Part shown: piece by piece, positions 24,229 to 32,978 of the stretch
Layout of the letters: each line of letters starts with the position of its first letter
Numbering within the stretch: position 1 is the stretch's first letter
Source of the DNA: Legionella nagasakiensis
GTDB lineage: Bacteria; Pseudomonadota; Gammaproteobacteria; Legionellales; Legionellaceae
Assembly (NCBI RefSeq): GCF_900639915.1
Contig: NZ_CAAAID010000004.1
Span: forward strand, 1 to 64,000
DNA length: 64,000 bases
Direction: 5' to 3'
The notes under the pieces: generated by a model
What the model saw: only the letters and a program-made list of their open reading frames with translations
Told to the model about the DNA's origin: nothing
Databases searched by the model: none
Program-made: the position numbers and the translations under genes

Positions 24229-25158
24229 TTAATTATACGGTTCAATAGAAGTCAGTTGCCTTTTAACCGACAAACGCGCACCGAGCCACCCGAGTATAAT
24301 GGCTGACACGATCAAGAGCAAGGCTTGCCGCAACGATAAAGCCAACAGGGGTAAAGGGATTTGAAACGCAGTCGCTAGCTGCCTGGCAGCCAGCGCTAAA
24401 CTTAGCATGAACAGCTGAACGAATAACAGCGCAAGCATTGCGCCGGCAAAGCCATACCAAACACCAGAATAAAGAAAAGGACGAAGAATGAAGGGATCTG
24501 TTGCGCCAACCAGCTTTAGTATCTGAATTTCCTCGCGACGATTCTGAATAGCCAACCGTAAGGTATTGCCTATAATCAAAAGAACCGCTGAAGCGAGAAG
24601 AATCATCAAGCCATGAGTAATCCTTGTCACTACCCCAAGAATTGCATGCAAACGACTCACCCATTGCATATCCAGTTTGGCCTGCTCTATTTGCGGATAA
24701 GAGTTTAATTGCATGTATAATTGCTCCAGCTTTTCCGGCGTATCCACACTCAATGCTGGAATAATATCAATCACAGCTGGCAAAGGATTTTCAGAAAGAT
24801 AATTCATAATATCCTGCATTCCTTCCTGCACCTTGAGCTCAGCAAGCCCTTCTTCAGGAGATTTCAACACCGCTTGGCCTACACCTTGTGTCGTACGAAC
24901 ATGCAATAAAAAACGCTCCGCTTCCTGGATGGAGAGAGATGGTTTAAGGTAAAGAGCGATCCGCCCCCCCTCTTGCCAACGATTTGTTAATTGCTCCAAA
25001 TTATAGGTCAGTATCCAAAACAGAGCGGGCAACGCCAAAGTAATCGCGATAACCATGATGGTCATGGCTGCTGCAATGGGTTTTTGGCCAAAGAAATGAA
25101 AACTGGCTGTCACCGCTTGGCGATGATGATCAAGATAGGTATGCAGTTTTTTCAACAT
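24229..25158 (-). CDS. ftsX: Cell division ABC transporter permease-like protein FtsX
   Basis: 309 residues. A cytoplasmic N-terminus is followed by helix 1 (about 28-50), a periplasmic loop (to about 170, containing LSENPLPAVIDI), and three more helices, the FtsX topology. NRREEIQILKLVGATDPFILRPFLYSG near 207-233 is the family's conserved motif. With FtsE it activates septal peptidoglycan hydrolases through the loop. The start overlaps the ftsE stop by 7 bp. Confidence 0.94.
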   Translation of the reverse strand: MLKKLHTYLDHHRQAVTASFHFFGQKPIAAAMTIMVIAITLALPALFWILTYNLEQLTNRWQEGGRIALYLKPSLSIQEAERFLLHVRTTQGVGQAVLKSPEEGLAELKVQEGMQDIMNYLSENPLPAVIDIIPALSVDTPEKLEQLYMQLNSYPQIEQAKLDMQWVSRLHAILGVVTRITHGLMILLASAVLLIIGNTLRLAIQNRREEIQILKLVGATDPFILRPFLYSGVWYGFAGAMLALLFVQLFMLSLALAARQLATAFQIPLPLLALSLRQALLLIVSAIILGWLGARLSVKRQLTSIEPYN

Positions 25159-25805
25159 AGGTGCCCACCCTTGAGCATGACGATACGATGTCTCATGCCA
25201 GCGATTAAAGCCAAATCATGCGTCGCCACTAACACACCGACACCAACTTGATTTAACTGCTCAAAGAGCTTCATGACTTCTGCCGACAGGGCTGGATCGA
25301 GATTTCCGGTAGGCTCATCAGCTAATAACAAGGCCGGCTTATGAACAACCGCTCGAGCAATACCAACCCGTTGCTGTTCTCCGCCTGAGAGATGAGGCGG
25401 TAATATTTTTTCCTTGTTCAGCAAACCAACCATATCCAATGCGGCACGTACTCGTTTTACGATGGCCTGCGAAGAAAACCCTTGAATTTTCAGTGGTAAA
25501 GCGACGTTATCAAACACCGTTCTATCATTCAGTAAATAGGGTGATTGAAACGTGATGCCCAGGGTACAACGATAACTCGGTACGTCTCGTTTTTTGAGTT
25601 GATTCAGCCGTAAACCATTGACAATAATCTGCCCAGAGGAAGGCAACTCCAACATGGCAATGAGCTTGAGCAAGGTACTCTTCCCCGCGCCAGAATGACC
25701 GGTAATGAACGCCATTTCCCCTTTTTCAAGAGAGAAATTGATATCACTTAATGCTTCATAACCACCTGGATAACGTTTACTGACCTGGTTAAATAATATC
25801 ATCAT
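25152..25805 (-). CDS. ftsE: Cell division ATP-binding protein FtsE
   Basis: About 217 residues from the paired ATGs at 25805/25802; a longer in-frame start would run far into ftsY. Walker A is GHSGAGKST, the signature LSGGEQQRVGIARA, Walker B LLLADEPTGNLDP, and the switch His is in VATHD. The opening ILFNQVSKRYPGGYEALSDINF is the FtsE consensus (Y-P-G-G). It overlaps the ftsY 3' end by 17 bp and ftsX by 7 bp, giving the conserved ftsY-ftsE-ftsX operon. Confidence 0.96.
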   Translation of the reverse strand: MMILFNQVSKRYPGGYEALSDINFSLEKGEMAFITGHSGAGKSTLLKLIAMLELPSSGQIIVNGLRLNQLKKRDVPSYRCTLGITFQSPYLLNDRTVFDNVALPLKIQGFSSQAIVKRVRAALDMVGLLNKEKILPPHLSGGEQQRVGIARAVVHKPALLLADEPTGNLDPALSAEVMKLFEQLNQVGVGVLVATHDLALIAGMRHRIVMLKGGHLC

Positions 25806-26856
25806 TGAAAATTGCATTAACGAATTGCGAGGCACTAAAGGGCCGCAAATCATCAATTCCTTCACCAATCCCCAGATAACGAAATGGTATCTCTAATTCG
25901 TTAGCAATGGCAAATAATATTCCTCCTTTCGCGGTACCATCCAGTTTAGTCATCGTAATACCACTAACGCCAACGGCCTGATGAAACTGGCGCGCTTGAT
26001 TTAAAGCATTTTGACCAATCGTTGCATCCAACACCAACATGGTTTCATGCGGCGCATTCACATCAATTTTCTTTAAGACACGCTTCACTTTCTTTAGCTC
26101 ATCCATAAGGTTTTGCTGAGTATGCAATCGCCCGGCCGTATCGGCTATCAACACATCCATGCCGCGTGCTTTTGCGGCCTGAAAAGCATCAAAAATAACG
26201 GAAGCACTGTCAGCGCCTGTATGCTGGGAAACAACAGCAATCTGATTTCGTTCGCCCCATGCTTGCAATTGCTCGATTGCGGCTGCACGAAAAGTATCAC
26301 CCGCCGCCAACATGACCTTTTTTCCAAGCTGCTGGTATTGCTTGGCTAACTTACCAATCGTTGTGGTTTTTCCTGCGCCATTGACGCCAACCATTAGAAT
26401 GACAAAAGGCGTTTGCTCACCTGCCTCCAGAGTCAACGGTGCGGCTTCTTTTGTCAGAATACCTTGCAAGTGAGTTTTCAAGGCCGCATAAACGGCATCA
26501 CCATCGGCCAATAATCTTCTGGTTAAACCATCACTTAATTGTTGGATAATTGATCTTGTGGTCTCAATACCTACATCGGCACTCAAGAGTAATGTTTCTA
26601 ATTCTTCGAGTAACTCGGCATCAATTTCTTTTTTACCCAGCAGCAATCGACCAATGCCATCACCTAATTGATGACGCGTTTTGCTTAATCCTTGTTTAAA
26701 ACGTGAGAACAGATTTTTCTTGGGCGGTCTATTCGCTGTCGATGTCTTTTCTCCATCAACATTTAATGATGCAGCTTCAGTCGATGCATCAACGGATACA
26801 TCCTGAGTTGATTTGGATGATTTACCATCCTGATTTCGTTTAAACCATTTAATCAT
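25789..26856 (-). CDS. ftsY: Signal recognition particle receptor FtsY
   Basis: 355 residues. A charged N-terminal A-domain (about 1-55) is shorter than in E. coli. The NG GTPase follows: G1 GVNGAGKTTTIGKLA, DTFRAAAIEQL, G3 DTAGR, G4 TKLDG, and the closing G-I-G-E-G-I-D-D-L-R-P-F motif. It receives SRP-bound ribosomes at the inner membrane and delivers them to SecYEG. It is the first gene of the ftsYEX operon and is divergent from the peptidase genes. Confidence 0.96.
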   Translation of the reverse strand: MIKWFKRNQDGKSSKSTQDVSVDASTEAASLNVDGEKTSTANRPPKKNLFSRFKQGLSKTRHQLGDGIGRLLLGKKEIDAELLEELETLLLSADVGIETTRSIIQQLSDGLTRRLLADGDAVYAALKTHLQGILTKEAAPLTLEAGEQTPFVILMVGVNGAGKTTTIGKLAKQYQQLGKKVMLAAGDTFRAAAIEQLQAWGERNQIAVVSQHTGADSASVIFDAFQAAKARGMDVLIADTAGRLHTQQNLMDELKKVKRVLKKIDVNAPHETMLVLDATIGQNALNQARQFHQAVGVSGITMTKLDGTAKGGILFAIANELEIPFRYLGIGEGIDDLRPFSASQFVNAIFNDDII

Positions 26857-26913
26857 AGGTATACAAAGTAAAGGAAATATGGAATTCTATCACTTTTTTC
26901 AGTGAGGTGTATC

Positions 26914-28248
26914 ATGCGCATCGTCTTAATGCTGCTGTTAGCGCTGTTATCCTGTCAAACATTCAGCCAGGTAAAGCAATTTACTTTAGATAATGGCTTA
27001 AAAATAATCGTGAAAGAGGATCATCGTGCACCCGTCGTTGTCTCCATGGTTTGGTATAATGTCGGCTCTGCAGATGAGCCCGGCGGTTTTACAGGAATTT
27101 CACACGCCCTTGAACATTTAATGTTTAAAGGGACAAAAAAATACCCCGTAGGCGTTTTTTCTAAAACCATTGCCGCACTTGGCGGACAGGAGAATGCCTT
27201 CACCAATACTGATTACACCGCTTACTTTGAAAAGATTGCGGCATCCAATTTAGCAACAAGCCTCGAATTAGAGGCCGACCGCATGCAAAATTTATTACTC
27301 GATAAACAAGAATTCGACCGAGAAATCAAAGTTATCCAGGAAGAGAGACGCTTACGCACCGATGATAATCCTCAGGCACTCACGTTTGAGCGCTTTTTAG
27401 CAACCGCTCATCTTGCTTCGCCTTATCATCATCCCGTTATTGGCTGGATGAGTGATATAGAACACATGCGCATTGAGGATGCAAAAGCCTGGTATCAGCG
27501 CTATTACGCACCCAATAATGCCACACTCGTGGTTGTGGGGGATGTCAAGCCTGAGCAGGTTTACCAATTAGCCAAGAAATATTTTGGGAAAATCAAGCCT
27601 GGCGTACAACCAACCCGTAAGACACAAGTCGAACCCCCTGTTTTAGGGCAAAAAACAGTGCAAGTACATGCCCCCGCGCAAGTACCGCTCTTGATGCTTG
27701 GTTACACCGTACCCACGGTGAAAACAGCACCTCCTGAGCAAGCCGCCGACCCCTATGCCTTGGAAATTATAGCCGGCATTCTGGACGCGGGTGACAATGG
27801 GCGTTTTAGTAAAAACTTAGTGCGCGGCCATCACATTGCCAGCACTGCCGATGTGTATTACAACCTCTATGCACGCTACCAAACTCAATTTGTCCTTTAT
27901 GGAAGTCCTAGCCAGACACATTCGGTAGCAGACTTGCAACAAGGCTTTTTATCTGAAATCAACCGCCTTAAACATGAAAAAATCAGTGAAAAAGAATTAC
28001 AACGGATTAAAACGCAAATCATCGCCCAAAAAACATTTGAGAGAGATTCTATTTTTGGGCAAGCCATGGAGCTTGGCTTATTAGAAACAATTGGCCTTGG
28101 CTGGCAAACGGCTGAGAAATATATAGAAAAAATTAATGGTATAACACCCGAGCAGGTGCAACAAACAGCACAGCGTTATTTTCGCGAAGAATTTCTTACG
28201 GAGGCCGAACTGATTCCAAAGCATCCAACGGAAAAAGAAAAACACTAA
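26914..28248 (+). CDS. M16 family zinc metallopeptidase, active subunit
   Basis: 444 residues with a signal peptide (about 1-19, MRIVLMLLLALLSCQTFSQ). The inverted zinc motif H-x-x-E-H is present as HALEH near residue 68, with a downstream Glu in the LELEADRM segment. Two M16 lobes are visible. The ATG at 26914 has GAGG upstream; a GTG 12 bp earlier is less likely. It is paired with a second M16 protein lacking the zinc site, the usual active/inactive pair of periplasmic peptidases (as in the mitochondrial processing peptidase). The substrate is unknown. Confidence 0.9.
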   Translation: MRIVLMLLLALLSCQTFSQVKQFTLDNGLKIIVKEDHRAPVVVSMVWYNVGSADEPGGFTGISHALEHLMFKGTKKYPVGVFSKTIAALGGQENAFTNTDYTAYFEKIAASNLATSLELEADRMQNLLLDKQEFDREIKVIQEERRLRTDDNPQALTFERFLATAHLASPYHHPVIGWMSDIEHMRIEDAKAWYQRYYAPNNATLVVVGDVKPEQVYQLAKKYFGKIKPGVQPTRKTQVEPPVLGQKTVQVHAPAQVPLLMLGYTVPTVKTAPPEQAADPYALEIIAGILDAGDNGRFSKNLVRGHHIASTADVYYNLYARYQTQFVLYGSPSQTHSVADLQQGFLSEINRLKHEKISEKELQRIKTQIIAQKTFERDSIFGQAMELGLLETIGLGWQTAEKYIEKINGITPEQVQQTAQRYFREEFLTEAELIPKHPTEKEKH

Positions 28249-28269
28249 CGACAACCTAAGGAACAACCG

Positions 28270-29571
28270 ATGAGATCCTTATTGACCTTATTCTGCTTAT
28301 TCTTTGCCTGGCCCCACGTCTTGGCGGCTAAAACATTTGAAGCGCAACGTTGGTTGACTTCCCATGGCGCACAAGTCATTTTTTATCAGGCAATGGAAGT
28401 TCCCATGCTCGACATCAGCGTCGCCTTTGCTGCCGGTTCGGCTTACGATGGCGACCATTTTGGCTTGAGTACACTGACCACTGAACTTTTAAATCAAGGA
28501 AATGCTGGCTTTGATGCCAATACCGTTGCCGAAAAATTAGCAGAAACCGGTGCTCAATACGATGGCGAAAGTAGTCGTGATATGGCCGTATTAAATTTAA
28601 AAACATTAACCGATCCAAAATCACTTAAAGAAGCAACCGATGTCTTTGCCTTGATTGTGAATCATCCCGATTTCCCTCCACAAGCGTTTGCACGCGAAAA
28701 AAATCAACAACTCATGTCCATTGCGCAATCTCAGGAATCACCAGAAGAAATTGCAAATCAAACCTTTTTTAAAGCGCTTTATGACACACATCCTTATGCT
28801 CATCCTATTAGAGGGACACAAGAAAGCGTCAAGGCATTAACCATTGAGCAAGTACGTCGTTTTTATAAACAATATTTTGTCAGCCACAATGCGATTATCG
28901 TTATGGTTGGCGCTATTGACAAATCAACTGCACAACAATTAGCAGAAAAATTAACGGCGGATTTACCGACAGGTCAGGCGGCTGCAAAGATTCCAGCTGC
29001 GCATCCTTTGGCAGAAGAATTAACCATTGAAGTTCAATTCCCATCATCACAAAGTATGATTCGCCTCGGACAACTAGGGATTGATCATCATAATAAACAC
29101 TATTTCCCTCTCATCGTTGGTAATTATATCCTGGGAGGAGGTACGTTAGTGTCGCAATTAGGTTACGAAGTACGACAAAAAAGAGGATTGACCTATGGAA
29201 TATACAGTCAATTTATACCCATGCCAGGATTAGGCCCATTCATCATCAGTTTGGCAACTCAAAACAAACAGGCAGCAACAGCAACAGACGTCACCCGAAA
29301 AACATTGGACGCTTATCTTAAAGCAGGACCCAGTGAAGAAGAACTAACGGCGGCAAAACAATACCTCATTGGTAGTTTTCCTTTATCATTAGCCAGTAAT
29401 CGTAATATTGCTAACATGCTGCTGAAAATAGCGTTTTATCATCTTCCAGAAGATTACCTGGATACTTACACGTCACAAATTGCAAATGTCACGACCGAAC
29501 AAATAAAACAAGCCTTTGTACACACGATCACGCCTAATAAGTTGCTGCAAGTCACGGTAGGCAACCTGTGA
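28270..29571 (+). CDS. M16 family peptidase-like protein without the zinc motif
   Basis: 433 residues with a signal peptide (to about residue 20). Overall M16 architecture matches its upstream neighbour, but where H-x-x-E-H should be the sequence reads LSTLTTELLNQGN, so it cannot bind zinc there. The glycine-rich loop ILGGGTLVSQLGYEVRQKRGLTYG near 285-308 is retained, as in the substrate-binding partner of M16B pairs. It lies 21 bp after the active subunit, so a heterodimer is likely. Confidence 0.9.
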   Translation: MRSLLTLFCLFFAWPHVLAAKTFEAQRWLTSHGAQVIFYQAMEVPMLDISVAFAAGSAYDGDHFGLSTLTTELLNQGNAGFDANTVAEKLAETGAQYDGESSRDMAVLNLKTLTDPKSLKEATDVFALIVNHPDFPPQAFAREKNQQLMSIAQSQESPEEIANQTFFKALYDTHPYAHPIRGTQESVKALTIEQVRRFYKQYFVSHNAIIVMVGAIDKSTAQQLAEKLTADLPTGQAAAKIPAAHPLAEELTIEVQFPSSQSMIRLGQLGIDHHNKHYFPLIVGNYILGGGTLVSQLGYEVRQKRGLTYGIYSQFIPMPGLGPFIISLATQNKQAATATDVTRKTLDAYLKAGPSEEELTAAKQYLIGSFPLSLASNRNIANMLLKIAFYHLPEDYLDTYTSQIANVTTEQIKQAFVHTITPNKLLQVTVGNL

Positions 29572-30140
29572 AACAAGCCATTCGCATCATTGGTGGGCGC
29601 TTCAAAGGGAAAAAACTGCATTTCCCAGCCATTGAAGGACTCCGGCCCACCCCTGATCGTGTGCGAGAAACATTATTTAATTGGCTAATGCATGATGTTC
29701 GCAACGCACTCTGCCTTGACGCCTTTGCAGGAAGTGGTGCCTTAGGATTTGAAGCATTTTCGCGCGGTGCTTCCAAGGTTGTCTTTGTGGAGCAATCGCC
29801 CAAAGCCTATACCAATCTGAAATCTCTTGTCTCCGCGTTCGACACTACAAATTTAAGCGTTGTAAAAGCAGATACCCGCGCCTATCTCAGACAAACACAT
29901 GAGTCATTTAACATCGTATTCATGGACCCCCCATTTGCCAAAAATTACATTCCTGATTGTCTACCTGCGCTAGAACAAACGAATGTACTCATTCAACATG
30001 GTTTGCTCTACCTTGAAACACCCGGTGAAATCATACTGGACACATCCATCTGGCAACCCGTGCGCTTAAAACGCGCAGGTCAAGTTGTCTATGCACTGTA
30101 TGAAAAAATTCGAACCGTACCCCAACACACCAGCGCCTGA
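29568..30140 (+). CDS. rsmD: 16S rRNA guanine-N2-methyltransferase RsmD
   Basis: 190 residues. It starts at GTG overlapping the peptidase stop (GTGA). The opening IRIIGGRFKGKKLHFP and RPTPDRVRETLFNWL are RsmD signatures. The SAM site is LDAFAGSGALGFEAFSRGA, and the catalytic N-P-P-F-type motif is MDPPFAKNY. It methylates G966 of 16S rRNA in E. coli. It ends about 100 bp before dotD. Confidence 0.94.
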   Translation: MKQAIRIIGGRFKGKKLHFPAIEGLRPTPDRVRETLFNWLMHDVRNALCLDAFAGSGALGFEAFSRGASKVVFVEQSPKAYTNLKSLVSAFDTTNLSVVKADTRAYLRQTHESFNIVFMDPPFAKNYIPDCLPALEQTNVLIQHGLLYLETPGEIILDTSIWQPVRLKRAGQVVYALYEKIRTVPQHTSA

Positions 30141-30180
30141 ATACTCATTACCCCACTTCTTTGAAAATCGTACTATCTTC

Positions 30181-30209
30181 TTGACAAGCCGTCATGCTCC
30201 TGTTTCAAT
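30181..30209 (+). promoter_or_regulatory. Candidate promoter of dotDC
   Basis: A perfect -35 TTGACA (30181-30186) is followed after 17 bp by TTCAAT (30204-30209), preceded by TG at 30201-30202 as in an extended -10. It lies 34 bp upstream of the dotD ATG. This is a consensus match only. Confidence 0.4.
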
Positions 30210-30242
30210 CAATGCTAATCTCATTGTTTACTAAATAACAAG

Positions 30243-30731
30243 ATGAAAAATAAGCTTGTCGCACTTCTTTTAACATCCACACTGGCTGGCGGCTGTGGAA
30301 CTACTGCTGTCTATAAAAAACCTCCCTATAATGAACCCAGTGATGATGCCACCATAAAGTTAGCAGAAGCGGCAAATTCCGTTAGTGATTCCATGTTGGA
30401 AATGGCACGCGTAGAAAAAATTATTACGCCGCCCAGCAAAGACAATGTATTGACTATTCCTAATGCTTATAATTTACAGGCACGTGCCTCCGTTGATTGG
30501 TCAGGCCCTATTGCAGAGTTGACTGAACGGGTTGCTAAAGCAGCTCATTATCGAGTAAGGGTATTAGGCAAAGAACCTGCCATTCCTGTTTTAATCAGTC
30601 TTAATGTAAAAGATGAAAGTCTGGCAGAAATTTTACGAGACATCGATTATCAGGCCGGGAAAAAAGCTTATATTCATGTTTATCCTAACAGTCAGGTTAT
30701 AGAATTGCGTTATGCCAAACTTTACTCGTAG
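30243..30731 (+). CDS. dotD: Dot/Icm type IVB secretion lipoprotein DotD
   Basis: 162 residues with lipobox STLAGGC, so Cys18 is lipidated for the outer membrane. Length agrees with the ~163 residues of L. pneumophila DotD. The C-terminal domain (ISLNVKDESLAEILRDIDYQAGKKA) is the secretin-N-like fold known for DotD. With DotC it targets DotH to the outer membrane to build the core complex. The 3' end overlaps dotC by 20 bp. Confidence 0.95.
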   Translation: MKNKLVALLLTSTLAGGCGTTAVYKKPPYNEPSDDATIKLAEAANSVSDSMLEMARVEKIITPPSKDNVLTIPNAYNLQARASVDWSGPIAELTERVAKAAHYRVRVLGKEPAIPVLISLNVKDESLAEILRDIDYQAGKKAYIHVYPNSQVIELRYAKLYS

Positions 30732-31629
30732 TCTTCCTATCGTATTAGCCGCCATCCTCACAGGCTGCGCTTCCTCCTACACAGGTCAAGTAGGAGATAC
30801 AGGTTCGCTTGCCGGTCTGCAAGCCATGGCCAACAATAATGCCGCGAAAGCAAACAATCGTGCTGGCTCGGGAAAAATCCGCGAAATGGCGCTGCGAGAA
30901 ACGGCGCTAAGCTTAGGTGCGCAATCAGGACTTGCCTGGAGAGCTAAATTTATTGATGAGGAACTCGTCAAGGAAACGCGTAATCTTGATGCGATATTTG
31001 ATTTTAACGCCCTGGTTCTTCCTCACAATATTTTGCCTCCGGTTTTGTTGGAAGGTCGTAATACTCTTAATTTGGCCGATACGCAAACCATTCGTATATC
31101 AGATAGAACCTATAAAGTTGCCAAACAAGCTCGATTCATTACCACGCCTCCCAACTGGCGACAATACTTATGGATGGATTATAAAAAACCGGATTACCCT
31201 AATGTGACGCTTTTGCCTAAAACGAAAGAAGAGCGAATGATATGGAAGGAGTGCGTGGAAAAAGGGTGGAAACAGGGAATAGAACAAGCCAACATCATCC
31301 TTGAGGAAAGCATTGCTCGCATCAAGGAAGATTTTAGAGGCATGATTTTATATCGAAAATTATTGGCAATGAATATGGTTTCTCCGCCTTACGTTTCTCA
31401 TACTGACTTAGGCATTACCGGCGATGGCGAAGAAATACATATCGATGATCGCGTTTTACGGATTACGGCATTACCTGCCTTAAATACCAACAGCAAAGAA
31501 TGGCGTGCCGCAGTCGCTAAAGATGAAGATTCCTTGGAGCAATTCAGAACAATGGAAAAACTTGTAAAAGCGGCTAAAATTAAAATAACAAGTAAGGCTT
31601 GGCAACCAGTCATCACGCCAATCGGCTGA
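30712..31629 (+). CDS. dotC: Dot/Icm type IVB secretion lipoprotein DotC
   Basis: 305 residues, very close to the known ~303. The signal ends in AILTGC, giving a lipidated Cys at about 19. The segments SGLAWRAKFIDEELVKETRNLDAIFDFNALVLPHNILPPVLLEG and the late W-Q-P-V-I-T-P-I match DotC. It is an outer-membrane partner of DotD and DotH in the secretion core. The start lies inside dotD in another frame, so translation is coupled. Confidence 0.95.
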   Translation: MPNFTRSLPIVLAAILTGCASSYTGQVGDTGSLAGLQAMANNNAAKANNRAGSGKIREMALRETALSLGAQSGLAWRAKFIDEELVKETRNLDAIFDFNALVLPHNILPPVLLEGRNTLNLADTQTIRISDRTYKVAKQARFITTPPNWRQYLWMDYKKPDYPNVTLLPKTKEERMIWKECVEKGWKQGIEQANIILEESIARIKEDFRGMILYRKLLAMNMVSPPYVSHTDLGITGDGEEIHIDDRVLRITALPALNTNSKEWRAAVAKDEDSLEQFRTMEKLVKAAKIKITSKAWQPVITPIG

Positions 31630-31766
31630 TGAAAAAACACGATGGAAACAACCCATAACCTTTTTATTCTGTTGTATTTTCAGCGACGCTGTAATAGCTC
31701 CTGTAAACTTCAGCCGCGAATGCTATTTGCCTAAGCCTTCTTCAACAACCATCATGAGGCAAACGC

Positions 31767-32915
31767 TTGAACACGAATAATGACCATATAAATCTAATGC
31801 CAGACGAGCCTACGCGTTTTACTCCTGTCTTTATGGATAAAATGCTGGAGCACGCTGAACATCTTAACGCATCCGACATCACCATCCAAACCGGCGAACC
31901 TATTTTTGCCGAAGTGTATGGGAGATTGATAAAAATAACAAATCGCCGTCTTTCCAACACAGAGCTTGGTGATTTAATTAACGCCATTTATGGCCCTAAC
32001 GCCACCACACAATTATTGTCAGGCCAAGATATTGATACGCATTATGAGTTTCGACCAAATCGCGGAGTACGCTATCGCTATCGGGTCAATGGCACAGCCT
32101 GTCTGGTAGAAGGACATGATGCCATACAAATCACCTTACGGACTATTCCGACAACACCACCCAGCCTGGAAACCATGAATTTACCACCCCATATTCTTGA
32201 AGCCATTGAACCTCAAGAAGGGATCGTATTTATTACCGGCGCAACAGGTTCGGGTAAATCCACCTTGCTGGCTTCAATTATTCGTAATCTTATCGAAAAA
32301 GAAGACTCCAACCGCAAGGTATTAACCTATGAAGCACCTATTGAATTTGTTTTTGATGAAATTGAAACCATTTCTGCAGTCGTTAGTCAATCAGAAATTC
32401 CACGCCATATTCCTTCGTTCGCAGAAGGAGTGCGCAATGCTTTGCGCCGTAAACCACGTTTGATTATGGTGGGAGAATGTCGTGATAGCGAAACAATCAG
32501 CGCCGCACTAGAAGCGGCACTAACCGGTCATCCTGTCTATACGACCTTACATACCTCAGGAGTAGCAGAAACCATGCGACGCCTGGTTACCTCCTTCGCT
32601 GGTGAGGAACGCCTGGGAAGAACCATAGACATTCTGGAAACCATACGTCTTTGTATCTGGCAAAAATTGGTTCCTACGGTAGATGGCAAGCGCGTAGCAT
32701 TACGTGAATATCTGGTCTTTGACGAAGAAACGCGTGATATTCTTCTGGAAGGAGATCCAAATGAAGTAACAAACACGACGCGTAAATTAGTTCGTCAGCG
32801 AGGCCAATTAATGACTCATGATGCCAAAGAAAAGCTTGAGCAGGGCATTATCAATGAAAGAACGTATAAAATTATTATGGCCGGCACGAAAGATTATCAA
32901 AAATCGTTTGAATAA
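31767..32915 (+). CDS. dotB: Dot/Icm secretion ATPase DotB
   Basis: 382 residues, slightly longer than the ~377 of L. pneumophila. It is a PilT/VirB11-type hexameric ATPase: Walker A ITGATGSGKST (near 162), an Asp box, Walker B LIMVGECRD, and a HTSGVAETMRR His box. The start is TTG (31767) with GAGG 7 nt upstream. The N-terminus MNTNNDHINLMPDEPTRFTP matches L. pneumophila DotB as I remember it, which supports this noncanonical start. It docks to the cytoplasmic DotO to drive effector export. It lies 137 bp after dotC. Confidence 0.96.
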   Translation: MNTNNDHINLMPDEPTRFTPVFMDKMLEHAEHLNASDITIQTGEPIFAEVYGRLIKITNRRLSNTELGDLINAIYGPNATTQLLSGQDIDTHYEFRPNRGVRYRYRVNGTACLVEGHDAIQITLRTIPTTPPSLETMNLPPHILEAIEPQEGIVFITGATGSGKSTLLASIIRNLIEKEDSNRKVLTYEAPIEFVFDEIETISAVVSQSEIPRHIPSFAEGVRNALRRKPRLIMVGECRDSETISAALEAALTGHPVYTTLHTSGVAETMRRLVTSFAGEERLGRTIDILETIRLCIWQKLVPTVDGKRVALREYLVFDEETRDILLEGDPNEVTNTTRKLVRQRGQLMTHDAKEKLEQGIINERTYKIIMAGTKDYQKSFE

Positions 32916-32978
32916 CTCATGTTTACAAAAGCCTCCTAGCCTCCAAGGGGAGGAATGTGCAAGATTAGAAGCTAAGCA

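Noticed and set aside
29042..29571. Zinc-binding motif in the second M16 protein
   Set aside because: No H-x-x-E-H anywhere in the protein; only the glycine-rich loop of the partner subunit is conserved.
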